64,000 nt of DNA, taken from Gammaproteobacteria bacterium (GTDB taxonomy: Bacteria > Pseudomonadota > Gammaproteobacteria > Nevskiales > Nevskiaceae). The notes under the pieces were generated by a model. The model worked only from the letters and a program-made list of their open reading frames with translations, ran no database searches and had not been told where the DNA came from. Positions 1 to 8,983 of this stretch are shown here, piece after piece; position 1 is the first letter of the stretch, and each line of letters opens with the position of its first letter. The position numbers and the translations under genes were made by a program. The stretch lies in the NCBI GenBank assembly GCA_016182805.1, contig JACPFV010000025.1, forward strand, positions 24,553-88,552, written 5' to 3'.

Positions 1-873
1 GCGCTTGCGCAGGCCCTGCGCCGGCCGGCCCCGGTGGACCTGCGCGTGAACACGCTGCGGGCCACGCGCGAGGCCGCTGTCGCCGCCTTGGCCGAGGATG
101 GCATTGCGGCCGCGCCAACGCCGCTGTCGCCCGTCGGCCTGCGCCTGCCCAAGCGCGGTCCCTTGCAAAACACGCAGGCGTTCCGCCTGGGTTGGGTCGA
201 GCCGCAGGATGAGGGCAGCCAGCTTCTGGCCTTGCTGCTGGGTGTGAAGCCGGGCGAGACCGTGGTGGATTTCTGCGCCGGCGGCGGCGGCAAGACGCTG
301 GCGCTGGCCGCACAGATGCAGAATCGCGGCACGCTGCACGCCTTCGACATTTCGCGCGCGCGCCTTCGAAAGCTGCAACCGCGGGTGGAGCGCGCCGGCA
401 TCGCCATCGTCCGGCCTCTTGCCCTGCGCGACGAGCAGGACGCCGCACTGGCGGCGCTGGCGGGAACGGCCGATGCGGTGCTGGTGGACGCCCCCTGCTC
501 CGGCAGCGGCACGCTGCGGCGCAATCCCGAACTCGCGCTACGCCCGGTGGACCTGGCGCAGCTCCAGGCCCGCCAGCTCGCCATCCTTGGCGCGGCGGCA
601 CGCTTGGTACGACCGGGCGGCCGTCTCCTGTATGCAACGTGCAGCCTCGCCACCGAAGAGAACGAGGACGTGGTGAAGAGCTTTCTTTCGACAAACCCCG
701 GCTTCGCCGAGGCCGATGCCGGCGAGGCGCTACGCGCGCAAGGCGTTCCGTACGAGGGCGCGCGGCTCAAGCTGCTGCCGCACAAACACGGCACGGACGG
801 CTTCTTCGCCGCGCTGCTCGTGTGCAAGGCCGGATCGAAGGGGCTTGACGACACACGCATAATGGTCGGGTGA
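1..873 (+). CDS. RsmB-family 16S rRNA m5C methyltransferase, 5'-truncated by window edge
   Basis: C-terminal catalytic part of an RsmB/NOP-family SAM-dependent RNA cytosine-5 methyltransferase. The frame is open to base 1, so the beginning lies outside the window and the GTG at 34 is probably internal. Visible are motif I FCAGGGGKT near residue 91, motif IV DAPCSGSGTLRRNPE with its Cys near 166, and motif VI ATCSL with the second Cys near 214. The two cysteines are the nucleophile and release residue expected of this family. Whether the target is C967 of 16S rRNA, as for RsmB, is inference. The NusB-like N-terminal domain of true RsmB cannot be checked. The stop overlaps the GTG start of the next methyltransferase gene (GTGA), suggesting cotranscription. 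Confidence 0.85.
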   Translation, partial: ALAQALRRPAPVDLRVNTLRATREAAVAALAEDGIAAAPTPLSPVGLRLPKRGPLQNTQAFRLGWVEPQDEGSQLLALLLGVKPGETVVDFCAGGGGKTLALAAQMQNRGTLHAFDISRARLRKLQPRVERAGIAIVRPLALRDEQDAALAALAGTADAVLVDAPCSGSGTLRRNPELALRPVDLAQLQARQLAILGAAARLVRPGGRLLYATCSLATEENEDVVKSFLSTNPGFAEADAGEALRAQGVPYEGARLKLLPHKHGTDGFFAALLVCKAGSKGLDDTRIMVG

Positions 874-3107
874 CGACTCCCTTGAAGTTTTTTGCCGCCG
901 CCCCCAAGGGCGTGGAACCCCTGCTGGCCGACGAGCTGCGCGGCTTCGGCGCCGCCGAGGTCAAGGAGACCGTCGGCGGCGTGCACTTCGCCGGCGAACT
1001 GGCGCTGGCCTACCGCGCCTGCCTGTGGTCGCGGCTCGCCAGCCGCGTGCTGCTGCCGCTCAAGGAATTCCCGCTGGCGGACGCGGACGGCTTGTACAAG
1101 GCCGCGCGCGAGATCGACTGGCCGGACCTGTTCGCGGTGGACCGGACCTTCGCGGTGGAAGTGGCCGGCCGCTCGCAGGCGGTCACGCACACGCACTACG
1201 CCGGCCTGCGCGTGAAGGACGCCATCGCCGACCGCTTCCGCCGCCTGTCCGGCGCGCGGCCGGACGTGAACACCGACGCGCCGGACATCCGCATCCACCT
1301 GCACCTGCACGGCGACAAGGCGACGCTGAGCCTGGACCTGGCGGGCGACAGCCTGCACCGGCGCGGCTACCGCCAGGCCGGCGCCAACGCGCCGCTCAAG
1401 GAAAATCTCGCGGCAGCCCTCCTGGTCCGCGCCGGCTGGCCCGAAATCGCGGCCCAGGGCGGCGCGCTGCCCGACCCCATGTGCGGCTCCGGCACGCTGG
1501 TGCTGGAGGCGGCGCTGATGGCAGCCGGCATCGCGCCCGGCCTGCTGCGGCCGCGCTACGGCTTCGAGGCCTGGAACGACCACAAGCCCAAGCTGTGGAA
1601 AGAGCTGCTGGAAGAAGCCCGCGCGGGCAAGGACGCGGGACTGGCGCGGCTGCCGCCGCTGGCCGGCCGCGACATCGACGGCCGCGCGCTGCACGCCGCG
1701 CGCGACAACGCCCGGCGCGCGGGGCTGGAGAGGCACATCCAGTGGACGCAGGGCGATCTGTCCGAGGCGCGGCCGCTGGGCGAAAAGCCGGGCCTGGTCA
1801 TCGCCAACCCGCCGTACGGCGAGCGCCTGGGCGCCGAGGCCGAGGTCATCAAGCTGCACAGCCTGCTCGGCGCGACGCTCAAGCAGCACTTCGGCGGCTG
1901 GCGCGCGGCGGTGTTCACCGGCCGGCCCGACCTGGGCGAGCGCATCGGCCTGCGAGCGGAGAAGATGTATTCGCTCTACAACGGCCCGCTGCCGTGCAAG
2001 CTGCTGGTGTTCCAGGTGCCGGCCGCCGAACAGGCGACGGCGACCGGCGGCGGCGACTTCGCCAACCGCCTGCAGAAGAACCTCAAGCACCTGTCCAAGT
2101 GGGCAAGGCGCAACGAGATCGCCTGTTACCGCCTGTACGACGCCGACCTGCCGGACTATGCGGTCGCGGTCGACCTGTACGAGAGCCGCGAGCGGCACGT
2201 GCACGTGCAGGAGTACGCGGCGCCCAAGACGATTGACCCGGTCAAGGCCGAGAAGCGCCTGCGCGAGGCGCTGTCCGCGATCCAGCAGGCGCTGGAAGTC
2301 CCCGCCGCGCGCATTCACTACAAGCTGCGCAAGCCGCAGCGCGGCAGCGCACAGTACGAGAAGCACGGCGAGGACGGCCGCCTGCACGAGGTCGCCGAGC
2401 ACGGCTGCCGCCTGCTGGTGAACTTCGAGGACTATCTCGACACCGGCCTGTTCCTGGACCACCGGCCGCTGCGGCTGCGCATCCAGCGGGAGGCGCGCGG
2501 CAAGCGCTTTCTCAACCTGTTCTGCTACACCGGCAGCGCCAGCGCGCACGCCGCCCGCGGCGGCGCGGCGCAGACCGTGTCGGTGGACCTGTCCAACACC
2601 TATTTGGACTGGGCACAGCGCAATCTCGCGCTCAACGGCGCGCGGGCGGAGTTGTTCGAGCGCCCTCCGCCGGCCGGCTCCGAAGCGCCGGGCGCGAGTG
2701 CCGGCGGCAGGATTCGGATGGGTTCGCCGGCCCGCCTCCCGCCTCACGCGCTGCTGCGCGCGGACTGCCTCGAGTGGCTGCGCGAACAGGCGCAGGCACG
2801 CAACGCCGCGAGGTTCGACCTGATCCTGCTCGACCCGCCGACCTTCTCCAACTCCAAGCGCATGGACGAGACGCTGGACATCCAGCGCGACCACGCCGAA
2901 CTGATCCGCCACTGTGCCGCGCTGCTGGCGCCGGGCGGCACGCTTTACTTCTCCACCAACCGGCGCGGCTTCAAGCTGGACGAGGCGGCGCTGGCGGGCC
3001 TGGAGGTCAAGGACATCACGGCGCAGACCGTGGACGAAGACTTCCGCCGGCCGCCGCCGCCGCACCGCTGCTGGCGCATCGGCCGCGCCGAGGCCGCGGC
3101 GCCATAA
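870..3107 (+). CDS. rlmL: Bifunctional 23S rRNA methyltransferase RlmKL
   Basis: A 745-residue fusion enzyme that in characterised gammaproteobacteria makes m2G2445 (RlmL half) and m7G2069 (RlmK half) in 23S rRNA. The N-terminal THUMP region is followed by a first Rossmann methyltransferase with the NPPYGERLG catalytic motif near residue 313. A second methyltransferase carries FCYTGSAS (about residue 551) and DPPTFSNSKRM (about residue 655). It starts at GTG overlapping the upstream stop. Between ARAE and HALLRADCLEW (residues about 595-624) there is a roughly 30-residue Pro/Gly/Ala/Ser-rich insertion, from memory absent from the E. coli protein, which joins these segments directly. It looks like an in-frame insertion in a surface loop and leaves the active-site motifs intact. 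Confidence 0.93.
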   Translation: MTTPLKFFAAAPKGVEPLLADELRGFGAAEVKETVGGVHFAGELALAYRACLWSRLASRVLLPLKEFPLADADGLYKAAREIDWPDLFAVDRTFAVEVAGRSQAVTHTHYAGLRVKDAIADRFRRLSGARPDVNTDAPDIRIHLHLHGDKATLSLDLAGDSLHRRGYRQAGANAPLKENLAAALLVRAGWPEIAAQGGALPDPMCGSGTLVLEAALMAAGIAPGLLRPRYGFEAWNDHKPKLWKELLEEARAGKDAGLARLPPLAGRDIDGRALHAARDNARRAGLERHIQWTQGDLSEARPLGEKPGLVIANPPYGERLGAEAEVIKLHSLLGATLKQHFGGWRAAVFTGRPDLGERIGLRAEKMYSLYNGPLPCKLLVFQVPAAEQATATGGGDFANRLQKNLKHLSKWARRNEIACYRLYDADLPDYAVAVDLYESRERHVHVQEYAAPKTIDPVKAEKRLREALSAIQQALEVPAARIHYKLRKPQRGSAQYEKHGEDGRLHEVAEHGCRLLVNFEDYLDTGLFLDHRPLRLRIQREARGKRFLNLFCYTGSASAHAARGGAAQTVSVDLSNTYLDWAQRNLALNGARAELFERPPPAGSEAPGASAGGRIRMGSPARLPPHALLRADCLEWLREQAQARNAARFDLILLDPPTFSNSKRMDETLDIQRDHAELIRHCAALLAPGGTLYFSTNRRGFKLDEAALAGLEVKDITAQTVDEDFRRPPPPHRCWRIGRAEAAAP
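2652..2741 (+). repeat. Probable in-frame inserted sequence inside rlmKL
   Basis: About 90 bases coding for a low-complexity Pro/Ala/Gly/Ser segment that interrupts the otherwise conserved RlmK half. It contains the complementary words CTCCGAA (2679-2685) and TTCGGA (2713-2718) and several GCCGGC blocks, so it can fold back on itself. It lacks the CCCTCTCCC core of the metG and rsxC repeats, so it is either a different element or a diverged one. Confidence 0.4.
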
Positions 3108-3211
3108 GACCTTCATGAGCGCCGGCTAGGTTGGCGCGGAAAGACAGCCGCGCCCCGATGGCGTATCTTTCGGGAAAATTATGAACCGCCTGTCACTTTG
3201 GGAGAGTGAAC

Positions 3212-4630
3212 ATGAGCCGCCGCAAGAACCGTCAACCGCCCTTCAACCAGGGACGCCGCCGCTTCATGCAGGGCGTCGCCGCCGCCACCGGCGCCTTGGC
3301 GCTGGGCGGCTGCGACACGCGCAGCCAGGCCGACGCGCTGGCCGAAGCCGCGGCCGCCCTGCCCAAGCCGGAGGATTCGGGCATCGACTTCATCGTGCAG
3401 GTGATGATGGAGAACCGCTCCTTCGATCACATGCTCGGCTGGGTGCCAGGCTCCGACGGCATCCAGGCCGGCCTCAAGTTCAAGAACGTGGAAGGCCAGA
3501 TGATCGACACCTTCCACCTGGCGGCGGACCCGGCGTACGGCTACCAGGGCTGCGGCTGGGCCGATCCGAACCACAGTTATGAAGCCGGCCGCGTTCACTT
3601 GAACGACGGGCGGATGGACGGCTGGCTGCTGACCGACGACACCGCCGGCAATCCCGCCGACAAGTTCCCGGTCGGGTATTACCTGGAAAAGGACGTGCCG
3701 TTCTACGCCGGCGCCGCCAGGCACTTCACGATCTGCGACCGCTACTTCCACGGCATCCTGTCGCAGACCTTCCCCAACCGCATGTACATCCATGCGGGCA
3801 CGACCGACCGCACCACCAACACGCTGCCCTGGGCGCAGCAGGCGCCGTCGACGCTGGAAACCATCTGGGACCGCCTCGCCGCCAAGGGCGTCAGCGGCCG
3901 CAACTACTTCCACGACCTGCCGACGCCGGGGCTGTGGGGCGACAAGTACAAGGGCATCCTGGCGCCGTTCCACCAGTTCCTCGCCGACGCCGAGCTGGGC
4001 CGCCTGCCGGCGGTGTCGTACATCGACCCGTTCTTCGGCGCCTCGGTGGGCGAAAGCCCGCTGGGCGTCTCGCGCGACGACCACCCGCAGGCCGACATCC
4101 GCGACGGCCAGGTGCTGCTGGCGCAGATCTACGACGCCCTGCGCAACGGCCCCAACTGGGACCGCACGCTGATGATCGTGACCTACGACGAGTGGGGCGG
4201 TTTCTTCGACCATGTGGTGCCGCCGGTCGGGCCGGTGTCGGCGGACGAGGCCAAGTTCAACGACGGCCGCCTCGGCTTCCGCACGCCCTGCGCGATCCTC
4301 GGCCCGCGCGCGCGGCGCGGCCACGTCAGCAACATCCAGTTCGACCCGAACTCGGTCATCAACCTTATCGCCTGGCGCTTCGGCCTGGACCCGCTGTCGG
4401 TGCGCGCCAACTGGTCGAACAACATGGCGCTGGCGCTGGACTTCGCCAATGCGCCGAACGCCGACGCGCCGGACTTCGCCGTCCCGCAAGGCCCCTTCGG
4501 CGGCCCCTGCGACGAGGCGCTGCCGGTCGGCATGGCGCCGTCCGGCCGGCCGCTGCACGCCAGCTACGTCGAGCACCGCGCGGGCTGGAACGACTACGCG
4601 CAGTTCTGCCGGCGCTACGGCCTGATTTAA
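3212..4630 (+). CDS. Phospholipase C-type phosphoesterase, Tat-exported, probable lipoprotein
   Basis: A 472-residue member of the phosphoesterase family (PF04185) of bacterial phospholipases C and acid phosphatases. The N-terminus has a twin-arginine-like GRRRFMQG, a hydrophobic Ala/Gly stretch and LALGGC, which could act as a lipobox, so a Tat-exported lipoprotein is plausible. Family motifs MMENRSFDHMLGW (about residue 66) and DEWGGFFDHVVPP (about residue 326) hold metal and catalytic residues. ATG 3212 was chosen over GTG 3206 because GGAG at 3201-3204 lies 7 nt from it. The natural substrate (phospholipid or other phosphoester) cannot be read from sequence. Its stop codon overlaps the stop of the convergent esterase gene. 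Confidence 0.85.
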   Translation: MSRRKNRQPPFNQGRRRFMQGVAAATGALALGGCDTRSQADALAEAAAALPKPEDSGIDFIVQVMMENRSFDHMLGWVPGSDGIQAGLKFKNVEGQMIDTFHLAADPAYGYQGCGWADPNHSYEAGRVHLNDGRMDGWLLTDDTAGNPADKFPVGYYLEKDVPFYAGAARHFTICDRYFHGILSQTFPNRMYIHAGTTDRTTNTLPWAQQAPSTLETIWDRLAAKGVSGRNYFHDLPTPGLWGDKYKGILAPFHQFLADAELGRLPAVSYIDPFFGASVGESPLGVSRDDHPQADIRDGQVLLAQIYDALRNGPNWDRTLMIVTYDEWGGFFDHVVPPVGPVSADEAKFNDGRLGFRTPCAILGPRARRGHVSNIQFDPNSVINLIAWRFGLDPLSVRANWSNNMALALDFANAPNADAPDFAVPQGPFGGPCDEALPVGMAPSGRPLHASYVEHRAGWNDYAQFCRRYGLI

Positions 4631-5610
4631 CCGGCGCCCACGCGGCGCAGGAAGCCGACGCTGGCGCGCCAGAAGTCGCGCGCGGCCTGGCGCCACCAGC
4701 GCAGCGCGTGAAAGGCGTGGATCTCGTCCTGGAAGTAGTGGCCGGTGAACGGCAGCGCGTGGCGCGCGCAGGCCTCCTCCAGGCGCCGCACGTCGGCGTG
4801 GCAGATGTCGGCCGTGCCGACCGCGGAGAACACCTCCGGGAACTCCCGCAGCGGCGCGCCGCATTCCTCCAGGACGCGGATCGGGTCGGCCATCAACGTG
4901 GTCGCGGTGGGCTGCGCGCCGTCGGTGCCCAGGTAGATGCGCGCGATGTCCTGGGTCAGCCGCACCGCCCAGTAGCCGGCGCCCGGATGCAGCGCGTGGC
5001 GCAGCGGGTTGGACACCTGCAGGTACGGCGTGATCGGCATGACGCCGAGCGGGCGCAGGCGCGACTCGAACACCTCGCGCGCGTACGGCTCCGGCCGCTT
5101 GTACGCGGTGGCGATGGCGACGCCCAGCGCCAGGTTGGCGCCGGCCGACTCGCCGGCCAGCACGATGCGCTCCGGATCGCCGCCGTGGCGGTGGGCATTG
5201 GCCGCCACCCATCGGAAGGCCTGGCAGGCGTCCTCGACCGCGGCCGGGAAACGGTAATGGGGCGCCAGCCGGTAGTTGATGTTGAACACCAGGTAGCCGG
5301 CATGCTGGGCGTTGAGCAGGGCGATGCCGGCGTGCGTGTCCTTGGAGCACAGCGTGAAGGCGCCGCCGTGCATGTAGATCAGCACCGGCAGCGGGCGCGG
5401 CGCCAGGCGCGGGCGATAGACGTCCACGCGATGCGCCACCGGATGCGGGCCGTACGCCAGATCGCGGATCACCTCCACCTGCGCGCGCGCCGCGCGGATG
5501 TCGGAGGTGTAGTGGCTGACCCGCGCCGCGACCGAGAAGACGCCGTGGAACGCGCGCCGCCGCCAACGCTCGGCGGCGGCGAGTCCGGGGTCGTCCACCG
5601 CGACGGCCAT
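4627..5610 (-). CDS. Alpha/beta hydrolase, HSL-family esterase/lipase
   Basis: A 327-residue esterase of the hormone-sensitive-lipase group. HGGAF forms the oxyanion hole, GESAG contains the nucleophilic serine, and DEIHAFH near the C-terminus supplies the catalytic histidine. An alternative in-frame ATG lies at 5628, but it is 23 nt from the strong AAGGAGG at 5652-5658. ATG 5610 has its own GGGGG six bases upstream and overlaps the stop of a tiny upstream reading frame, so translation probably begins at 5610 by coupling. No signal peptide is evident, so it is likely cytoplasmic. Substrate unknown (short-chain acyl esters are typical for the family). It is convergent with the phosphoesterase gene, with overlapping stop codons. 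Confidence 0.85.
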   Translation of the reverse strand: MAVAVDDPGLAAAERWRRRAFHGVFSVAARVSHYTSDIRAARAQVEVIRDLAYGPHPVAHRVDVYRPRLAPRPLPVLIYMHGGAFTLCSKDTHAGIALLNAQHAGYLVFNINYRLAPHYRFPAAVEDACQAFRWVAANAHRHGGDPERIVLAGESAGANLALGVAIATAYKRPEPYAREVFESRLRPLGVMPITPYLQVSNPLRHALHPGAGYWAVRLTQDIARIYLGTDGAQPTATTLMADPIRVLEECGAPLREFPEVFSAVGTADICHADVRRLEEACARHALPFTGHYFQDEIHAFHALRWWRQAARDFWRASVGFLRRVGAG

Positions 5611-5645
5611 CAGCGGCCCCCGCGGCATGCGGTACAGGTCTGCAT
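5610..5645 (-). CDS. Putative 11-codon leader peptide upstream of the esterase
   Basis: The best Shine-Dalgarno in this neighbourhood (AAGGAGG, 5652-5658) is six bases from an ATG at 5645. That ATG opens a frame of 11 codons, MQTCTACRGGR, whose TGA at 5612-5610 overlaps the ATG of the esterase as TGATG. This arrangement suggests termination-reinitiation coupling. It could be chance in a GC-rich sequence; no product is known to me. Confidence 0.4.
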   Translation of the reverse strand: MQTCTACRGGR

Positions 5646-5692
5646 GCGCGGCCTCCTTGCTGTCGGCTTAGACCGGCCGCGCGCGCCAACGA

Positions 5693-5710
5693 TCCCGGCC
5701 GCTGCCGGGA
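5693..5710 (-). terminator. Weak hairpin after dcd
   Basis: A 7-bp stem TCCCGGC/GCCGGGA with a 4-nt loop lies 8 bases beyond the dcd stop on the minus strand. There is no T tract, so it is at most a weak terminator or transcript-end stabiliser. Confidence 0.3.
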
Positions 5711-5717
5711 GGCGGAA

Positions 5718-6284
5718 CTACGTCTTGGGCAGCGTGACGCCCTTCTGCCCCATGTACTTGCCGCCGCGGTCCTTGTACGAGGTCTCGCAGATCTCGTCCG
5801 ACTCCAGGAACAGCATCTGCGCCACGCCCTCGTTGGCGTAGATCTTCGCCGGCAGCGGCGTGGTGTTGGAGAACTCCAGCGTCACGTGCCCTTCCCATTC
5901 CGGCTCCAGCGGCGTGACGTTGACGATGATGCCGCAGCGCGCGTACGTGCTCTTGCCCAGGCAGATCGTCAGCACCTTTCGCGGGATGCGGAAGAACTCG
6001 ACCGTGCGCGCCAGCGCGAAGGAGTTGGGCGGGATCACGCAGCACTCGCCCTTGAAGTCGACGAAGCTCTTGGAGTCGAACGCCTTGGGGTCGACGATGG
6101 TGGAGTTGATGTTGGTGAAGATCTTGAATTCGTCGGCACAGCGCACGTCGTAGCCGTAGCTCGACACGCCGTAGCTGACGATCCTGCCGCCGCCGTTCTG
6201 GCGCACCTGGCGGGCCTCGAAGGGCTCGATCATGCCGTGCTTCTCGGCCATCTCGCGGATCCAGCGGTCGGACTTGATGCTCAT
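5718..6284 (-). CDS. dcd: dCTP deaminase
   Basis: A 188-residue dCTP deaminase that converts dCTP to dUTP, the precursor of dUMP for thymidylate synthesis. Length and sequence match the Dcd/Dut trimer family. The nucleotide-binding signature [11 protein letters not shown] is present, as are the [12 protein letters not shown] strand holding the catalytic Glu and the C-terminal [11 protein letters not shown] tail that closes over substrate. It begins 5 bases after the apbC stop on the same strand, so the two are almost certainly cotranscribed. apbC-dcd adjacency is common in gammaproteobacteria. Functionally it feeds thyA, found about 27 kb away in this window. Confidence 0.96.
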   Translation of the reverse strand: MSIKSDRWIREMAEKHGMIEPFEARQVRQNGGGRIVSYGVSSYGYDVRCADEFKIFTNINSTIVDPKAFDSKSFVDFKGECCVIPPNSFALARTVEFFRIPRKVLTICLGKSTYARCGIIVNVTPLEPEWEGHVTLEFSNTTPLPAKIYANEGVAQMLFLESDEICETSYKDRGGKYMGQKGVTLPKT

Positions 6285-6289
6285 TGTTG

Positions 6290-7366
6290 TCAGTCTTCAG
6301 TGATTTCGATGGTGGGGAACGCGCCCTCCGGCACGCCGTACGCCAGCCGCGCCGCGGCCTTGCGCGCGATGTCGCGGTAGCGCCGCGCGATATCGGAGTC
6401 CGGCTCGGCGATCACGGTCGGGCGCCCGCCGTCGGACTGCTCGCGGATGCGGATATCCAGCGGCAACTGGCCCAGCAGCTCGACGTGGTACTGCCCGGCC
6501 ATGCGCGCGCCGCCGCCCTCGCCGAAGATGTTCTCGCGGTGGCCGCAGTTGGAGCACACGTGGTAGCTCATGTTCTCGACGACGCCGAGCACGCTCACCT
6601 CGACGCGGCGGAACATCTGCAAGCCCTTGCGTGCGTCGAGCAGGGCGATGTCCTGCGGCGTGGTGACGATTACCGCGCCGGACACCGGGATGCGCTGCGA
6701 CAGCGAAAGCTGGACGTCGCCGGTACCCGGCGGCAGGTCGACCACCAGGTAGTCCAGGTCCTTCCAGCGCGTCTCCGACAGGAGCTGCGCCAGCGCCTGC
6801 GTCACCATCGGCCCGCGCCAGATCATCGGCTGCTCCTCGTCGATGAGGAAGCCGATGCTCATCGCCTGGATGCCGTGGGCGATGACCGGGTCCATGATCT
6901 TGCCGTCCTGCGAGGTCGGCCGCTCGGTCGAGCCGAGCATGCGCGGCTGCGACGGCCCGTAGATATCCGCGTCCAGGATGCCGACCCGCGCCCCTTCCAG
7001 GTGCAGCGCCAGCGCCAGGTTCGCCGCGACGGTGGACTTGCCGACGCCGCCCTTGCCGCTCGCCACCGCGATGATGTTGCGGATCTGCGGCAGCGGCTGG
7101 AGGTTCTTCTGCACGGCGTGGGACTTGATCGCCCAGCCGACGGTGACGTCGCAGTCGAGGCCAAGGCGGCTCTTGACTGCGCCACTCACCGCAGCGGCGA
7201 GCCGGTCGCGGTCGCCGGCGGCCGGGAAGCCCAGCTCCAGCTCGACCTTGGCGCGGCCGTGCTCGATTTCCGCCGACTTCACCGCGCCGGCGCCCGCCAG
7301 GCCGCGTCCGATCAGCGGATCGACGTAGGAATCCAGGGCGGCATGCAGTTCCGTGCGAGTGGTCAT
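6290..7366 (-). CDS. apbC: Iron-sulfur cluster carrier protein ApbC/Mrp
   Basis: A 358-residue Mrp/NBP35-type P-loop ATPase that binds Fe-S clusters and delivers them to apoproteins. It has an N-terminal MIP18-like (DUF59) region, then the deviant Walker [10 protein letters not shown] near residue 106, a Walker B region [10 protein letters not shown], and the CSNCG cysteine pair near residue 261 that bridges a cluster in the dimer. It is followed by dcd 5 bases downstream. A TAGAAT box with a GC-rich discriminator on the minus strand at 7395-7400 may give it its own promoter, although the emrB stop is only 36 bases upstream. A carrier for Fe-S clusters fits with the many cluster proteins here (RsxB, RsxC, Nth). 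Confidence 0.94.
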   Translation of the reverse strand: MTTRTELHAALDSYVDPLIGRGLAGAGAVKSAEIEHGRAKVELELGFPAAGDRDRLAAAVSGAVKSRLGLDCDVTVGWAIKSHAVQKNLQPLPQIRNIIAVASGKGGVGKSTVAANLALALHLEGARVGILDADIYGPSQPRMLGSTERPTSQDGKIMDPVIAHGIQAMSIGFLIDEEQPMIWRGPMVTQALAQLLSETRWKDLDYLVVDLPPGTGDVQLSLSQRIPVSGAVIVTTPQDIALLDARKGLQMFRRVEVSVLGVVENMSYHVCSNCGHRENIFGEGGGARMAGQYHVELLGQLPLDIRIREQSDGGRPTVIAEPDSDIARRYRDIARKAAARLAYGVPEGAFPTIEITED

Positions 7367-7394
7367 TCGGGGATCCGAAGCAGGCAGGGGCGGA

Positions 7395-7400
7395 ATTCTA
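7395..7400 (-). promoter_or_regulatory. Possible apbC -10 box (TAGAAT)
   Basis: On the minus strand TAGAATTCCGCC lies about 30 bases upstream of apbC, resembling the TANAATTCGCG boxes before metG, ettA, the DUF1302 gene and lgt. I see no convincing -35 element. Confidence 0.35.
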
Positions 7401-7402
7401 GC

Positions 7403-8977
7403 TCAGTGCACCGGCTCCGGAACCGCGCCCGGACGTCCTTTTCGGAACAGCAGGACCAGCGGGATCATCGCCAGCCCCGCAACGCCGAGCAGGCGGAAGT
7501 CGTCCATGAAGCTCAGCAGAGAGGCCTGCTTTTGCAGCAGGCCGTACAGCAGGCCCTGCGCCGCCGCGGGATCGCCGAGCTGCTGCGCCAGCGCCTGCTG
7601 CGCGGCGCCGAAGTTGGGATCGAGCGGCGAGAAGCGGTCCACCATGTGCGCCTGGTGCTCCTGCGCGCCGCGCGCCAGCAGCGTCGTGAGCAGCGAGATG
7701 CCCACGCTGCCGCCGATGTTGCGCGACAGGTTGATGAGCGCCGAGGCGTTGCCGCTCTCCTCCGGCGGCGAGTTCATGTAGGCGACAGCGTTGATCGGGA
7801 TGAACAGGAACGCCATGCCGAAGGTCTGGAACACGCGCGCGACCATCAGCGAGTGGTAGTCCACGCTCAGGTCGAACGCGGTCATGTAGAACATCGAGGC
7901 CGACACCACCGCCAGCCCGAACGCGATCAGGCGGCGCGGGTCCGTGCGCGACACCAGCGCGCCGACAATCGGCATCAGCACCATGATGCATACGCCGCCG
8001 GGCGAGATGACCATGCCGGCCTGCGTCGGCGAATAGCCGAGCAGGCTCTGCGTCATCAGCGGCAGCAGCACCGTGCTGCCGAGCAGCACGAAGCCGAGCA
8101 TGAACATCATCGCCATGCCGGTGGCGAAATTGCGGTCGCGCATCAAGCGCAGGTTGACCACCGGGTGGCTGTGGCGCCATTCCCAGAACAGCGCCGCGAC
8201 CAGCGCGGTCGCGCTCATCACCGACAGCCACAGGATCAGGCCGGACTCGAACCAGTCCTCCTGCTGGCCCTTGTCGAGCACGATCTGCAATGCGCCCAGG
8301 CACAGCGCGATCAGCGCGAAGCCCGGATAGTCCACGCGGAAGCCCGATCCGAGCGTGCGCCGGCGCGCGGCGACCAGGCCGTCCGGGTCGCGGATCAGCA
8401 GGCGCGACAGCGCCACCAGCACGATGCCGACCGGCACGTTGATGAGAAACACCCAGTGCCAGCTCAGGTTGTCGGTGATCCAGCCGCCCAGCGTGGGGCC
8501 GATCGCCGGCGCCGCGACCACCGACATGCCGTAGATCGCGAACGCCATCGGGCGCCGCTCCGGCGGGAACGCGTCGGCCAGGATCGCCTGCGACACCGGC
8601 TGCAGCGCGCCGCCGCCCAGGCCTTGCAGCACGCGGAATGCGATCAGCCACGGCAGCGACGGCGCCAGGCCGCACAGCAGCGAGCTGATCGTGAACAGGA
8701 TGATGGAGAGAATGTAGAAGCGCCGGCGCCCGAGCAGCATGGAGAACCAGCCGCTCATCGGCAGCACGATGGCATTGGCCACGAGGTAGGAGGTCAGCAC
8801 CCAGGTGGACTCCTCCTCGCCCGCCGACAGCGAGCCGGCGATGTTGCGCAGCGACACGTTGGCGATGGAGATGTCCAGCACCTCCATGAACGCCGCCAAG
8901 CCCACGACCACCGCCACCAGGAAGGGATTGACCCCCTGGCGCACGCCGTTGGCGCTGCCGCCGCGCGACGCCGTCAT
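7403..8977 (-). CDS. emrB: EmrB-type DHA2 family multidrug efflux MFS transporter
   Basis: A 524-residue major facilitator with a predicted 14 membrane segments, as in the DHA2 drug:proton antiporter family. Recognisable features are the DISIANVSLRNIAGSL first-helix region, the QGLGGGALQPVSQAIL motif C-like segment and the PPERRPMAFAIYG loop. With the upstream EmrA-like adaptor and TolC-like channel it would form a tripartite pump expelling hydrophobic compounds across both membranes. It is the last gene of the marR-tolC-emrA-emrB operon, 6 bases after emrA. Substrates cannot be predicted. Expression is probably controlled by the MarR repressor at the head of the operon. Confidence 0.92.
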   Translation of the reverse strand: MTASRGGSANGVRQGVNPFLVAVVVGLAAFMEVLDISIANVSLRNIAGSLSAGEEESTWVLTSYLVANAIVLPMSGWFSMLLGRRRFYILSIILFTISSLLCGLAPSLPWLIAFRVLQGLGGGALQPVSQAILADAFPPERRPMAFAIYGMSVVAAPAIGPTLGGWITDNLSWHWVFLINVPVGIVLVALSRLLIRDPDGLVAARRRTLGSGFRVDYPGFALIALCLGALQIVLDKGQQEDWFESGLILWLSVMSATALVAALFWEWRHSHPVVNLRLMRDRNFATGMAMMFMLGFVLLGSTVLLPLMTQSLLGYSPTQAGMVISPGGVCIMVLMPIVGALVSRTDPRRLIAFGLAVVSASMFYMTAFDLSVDYHSLMVARVFQTFGMAFLFIPINAVAYMNSPPEESGNASALINLSRNIGGSVGISLLTTLLARGAQEHQAHMVDRFSPLDPNFGAAQQALAQQLGDPAAAQGLLYGLLQKQASLLSFMDDFRLLGVAGLAMIPLVLLFRKGRPGAVPEPVH

Positions 8978-8983
8978 CGCCCG

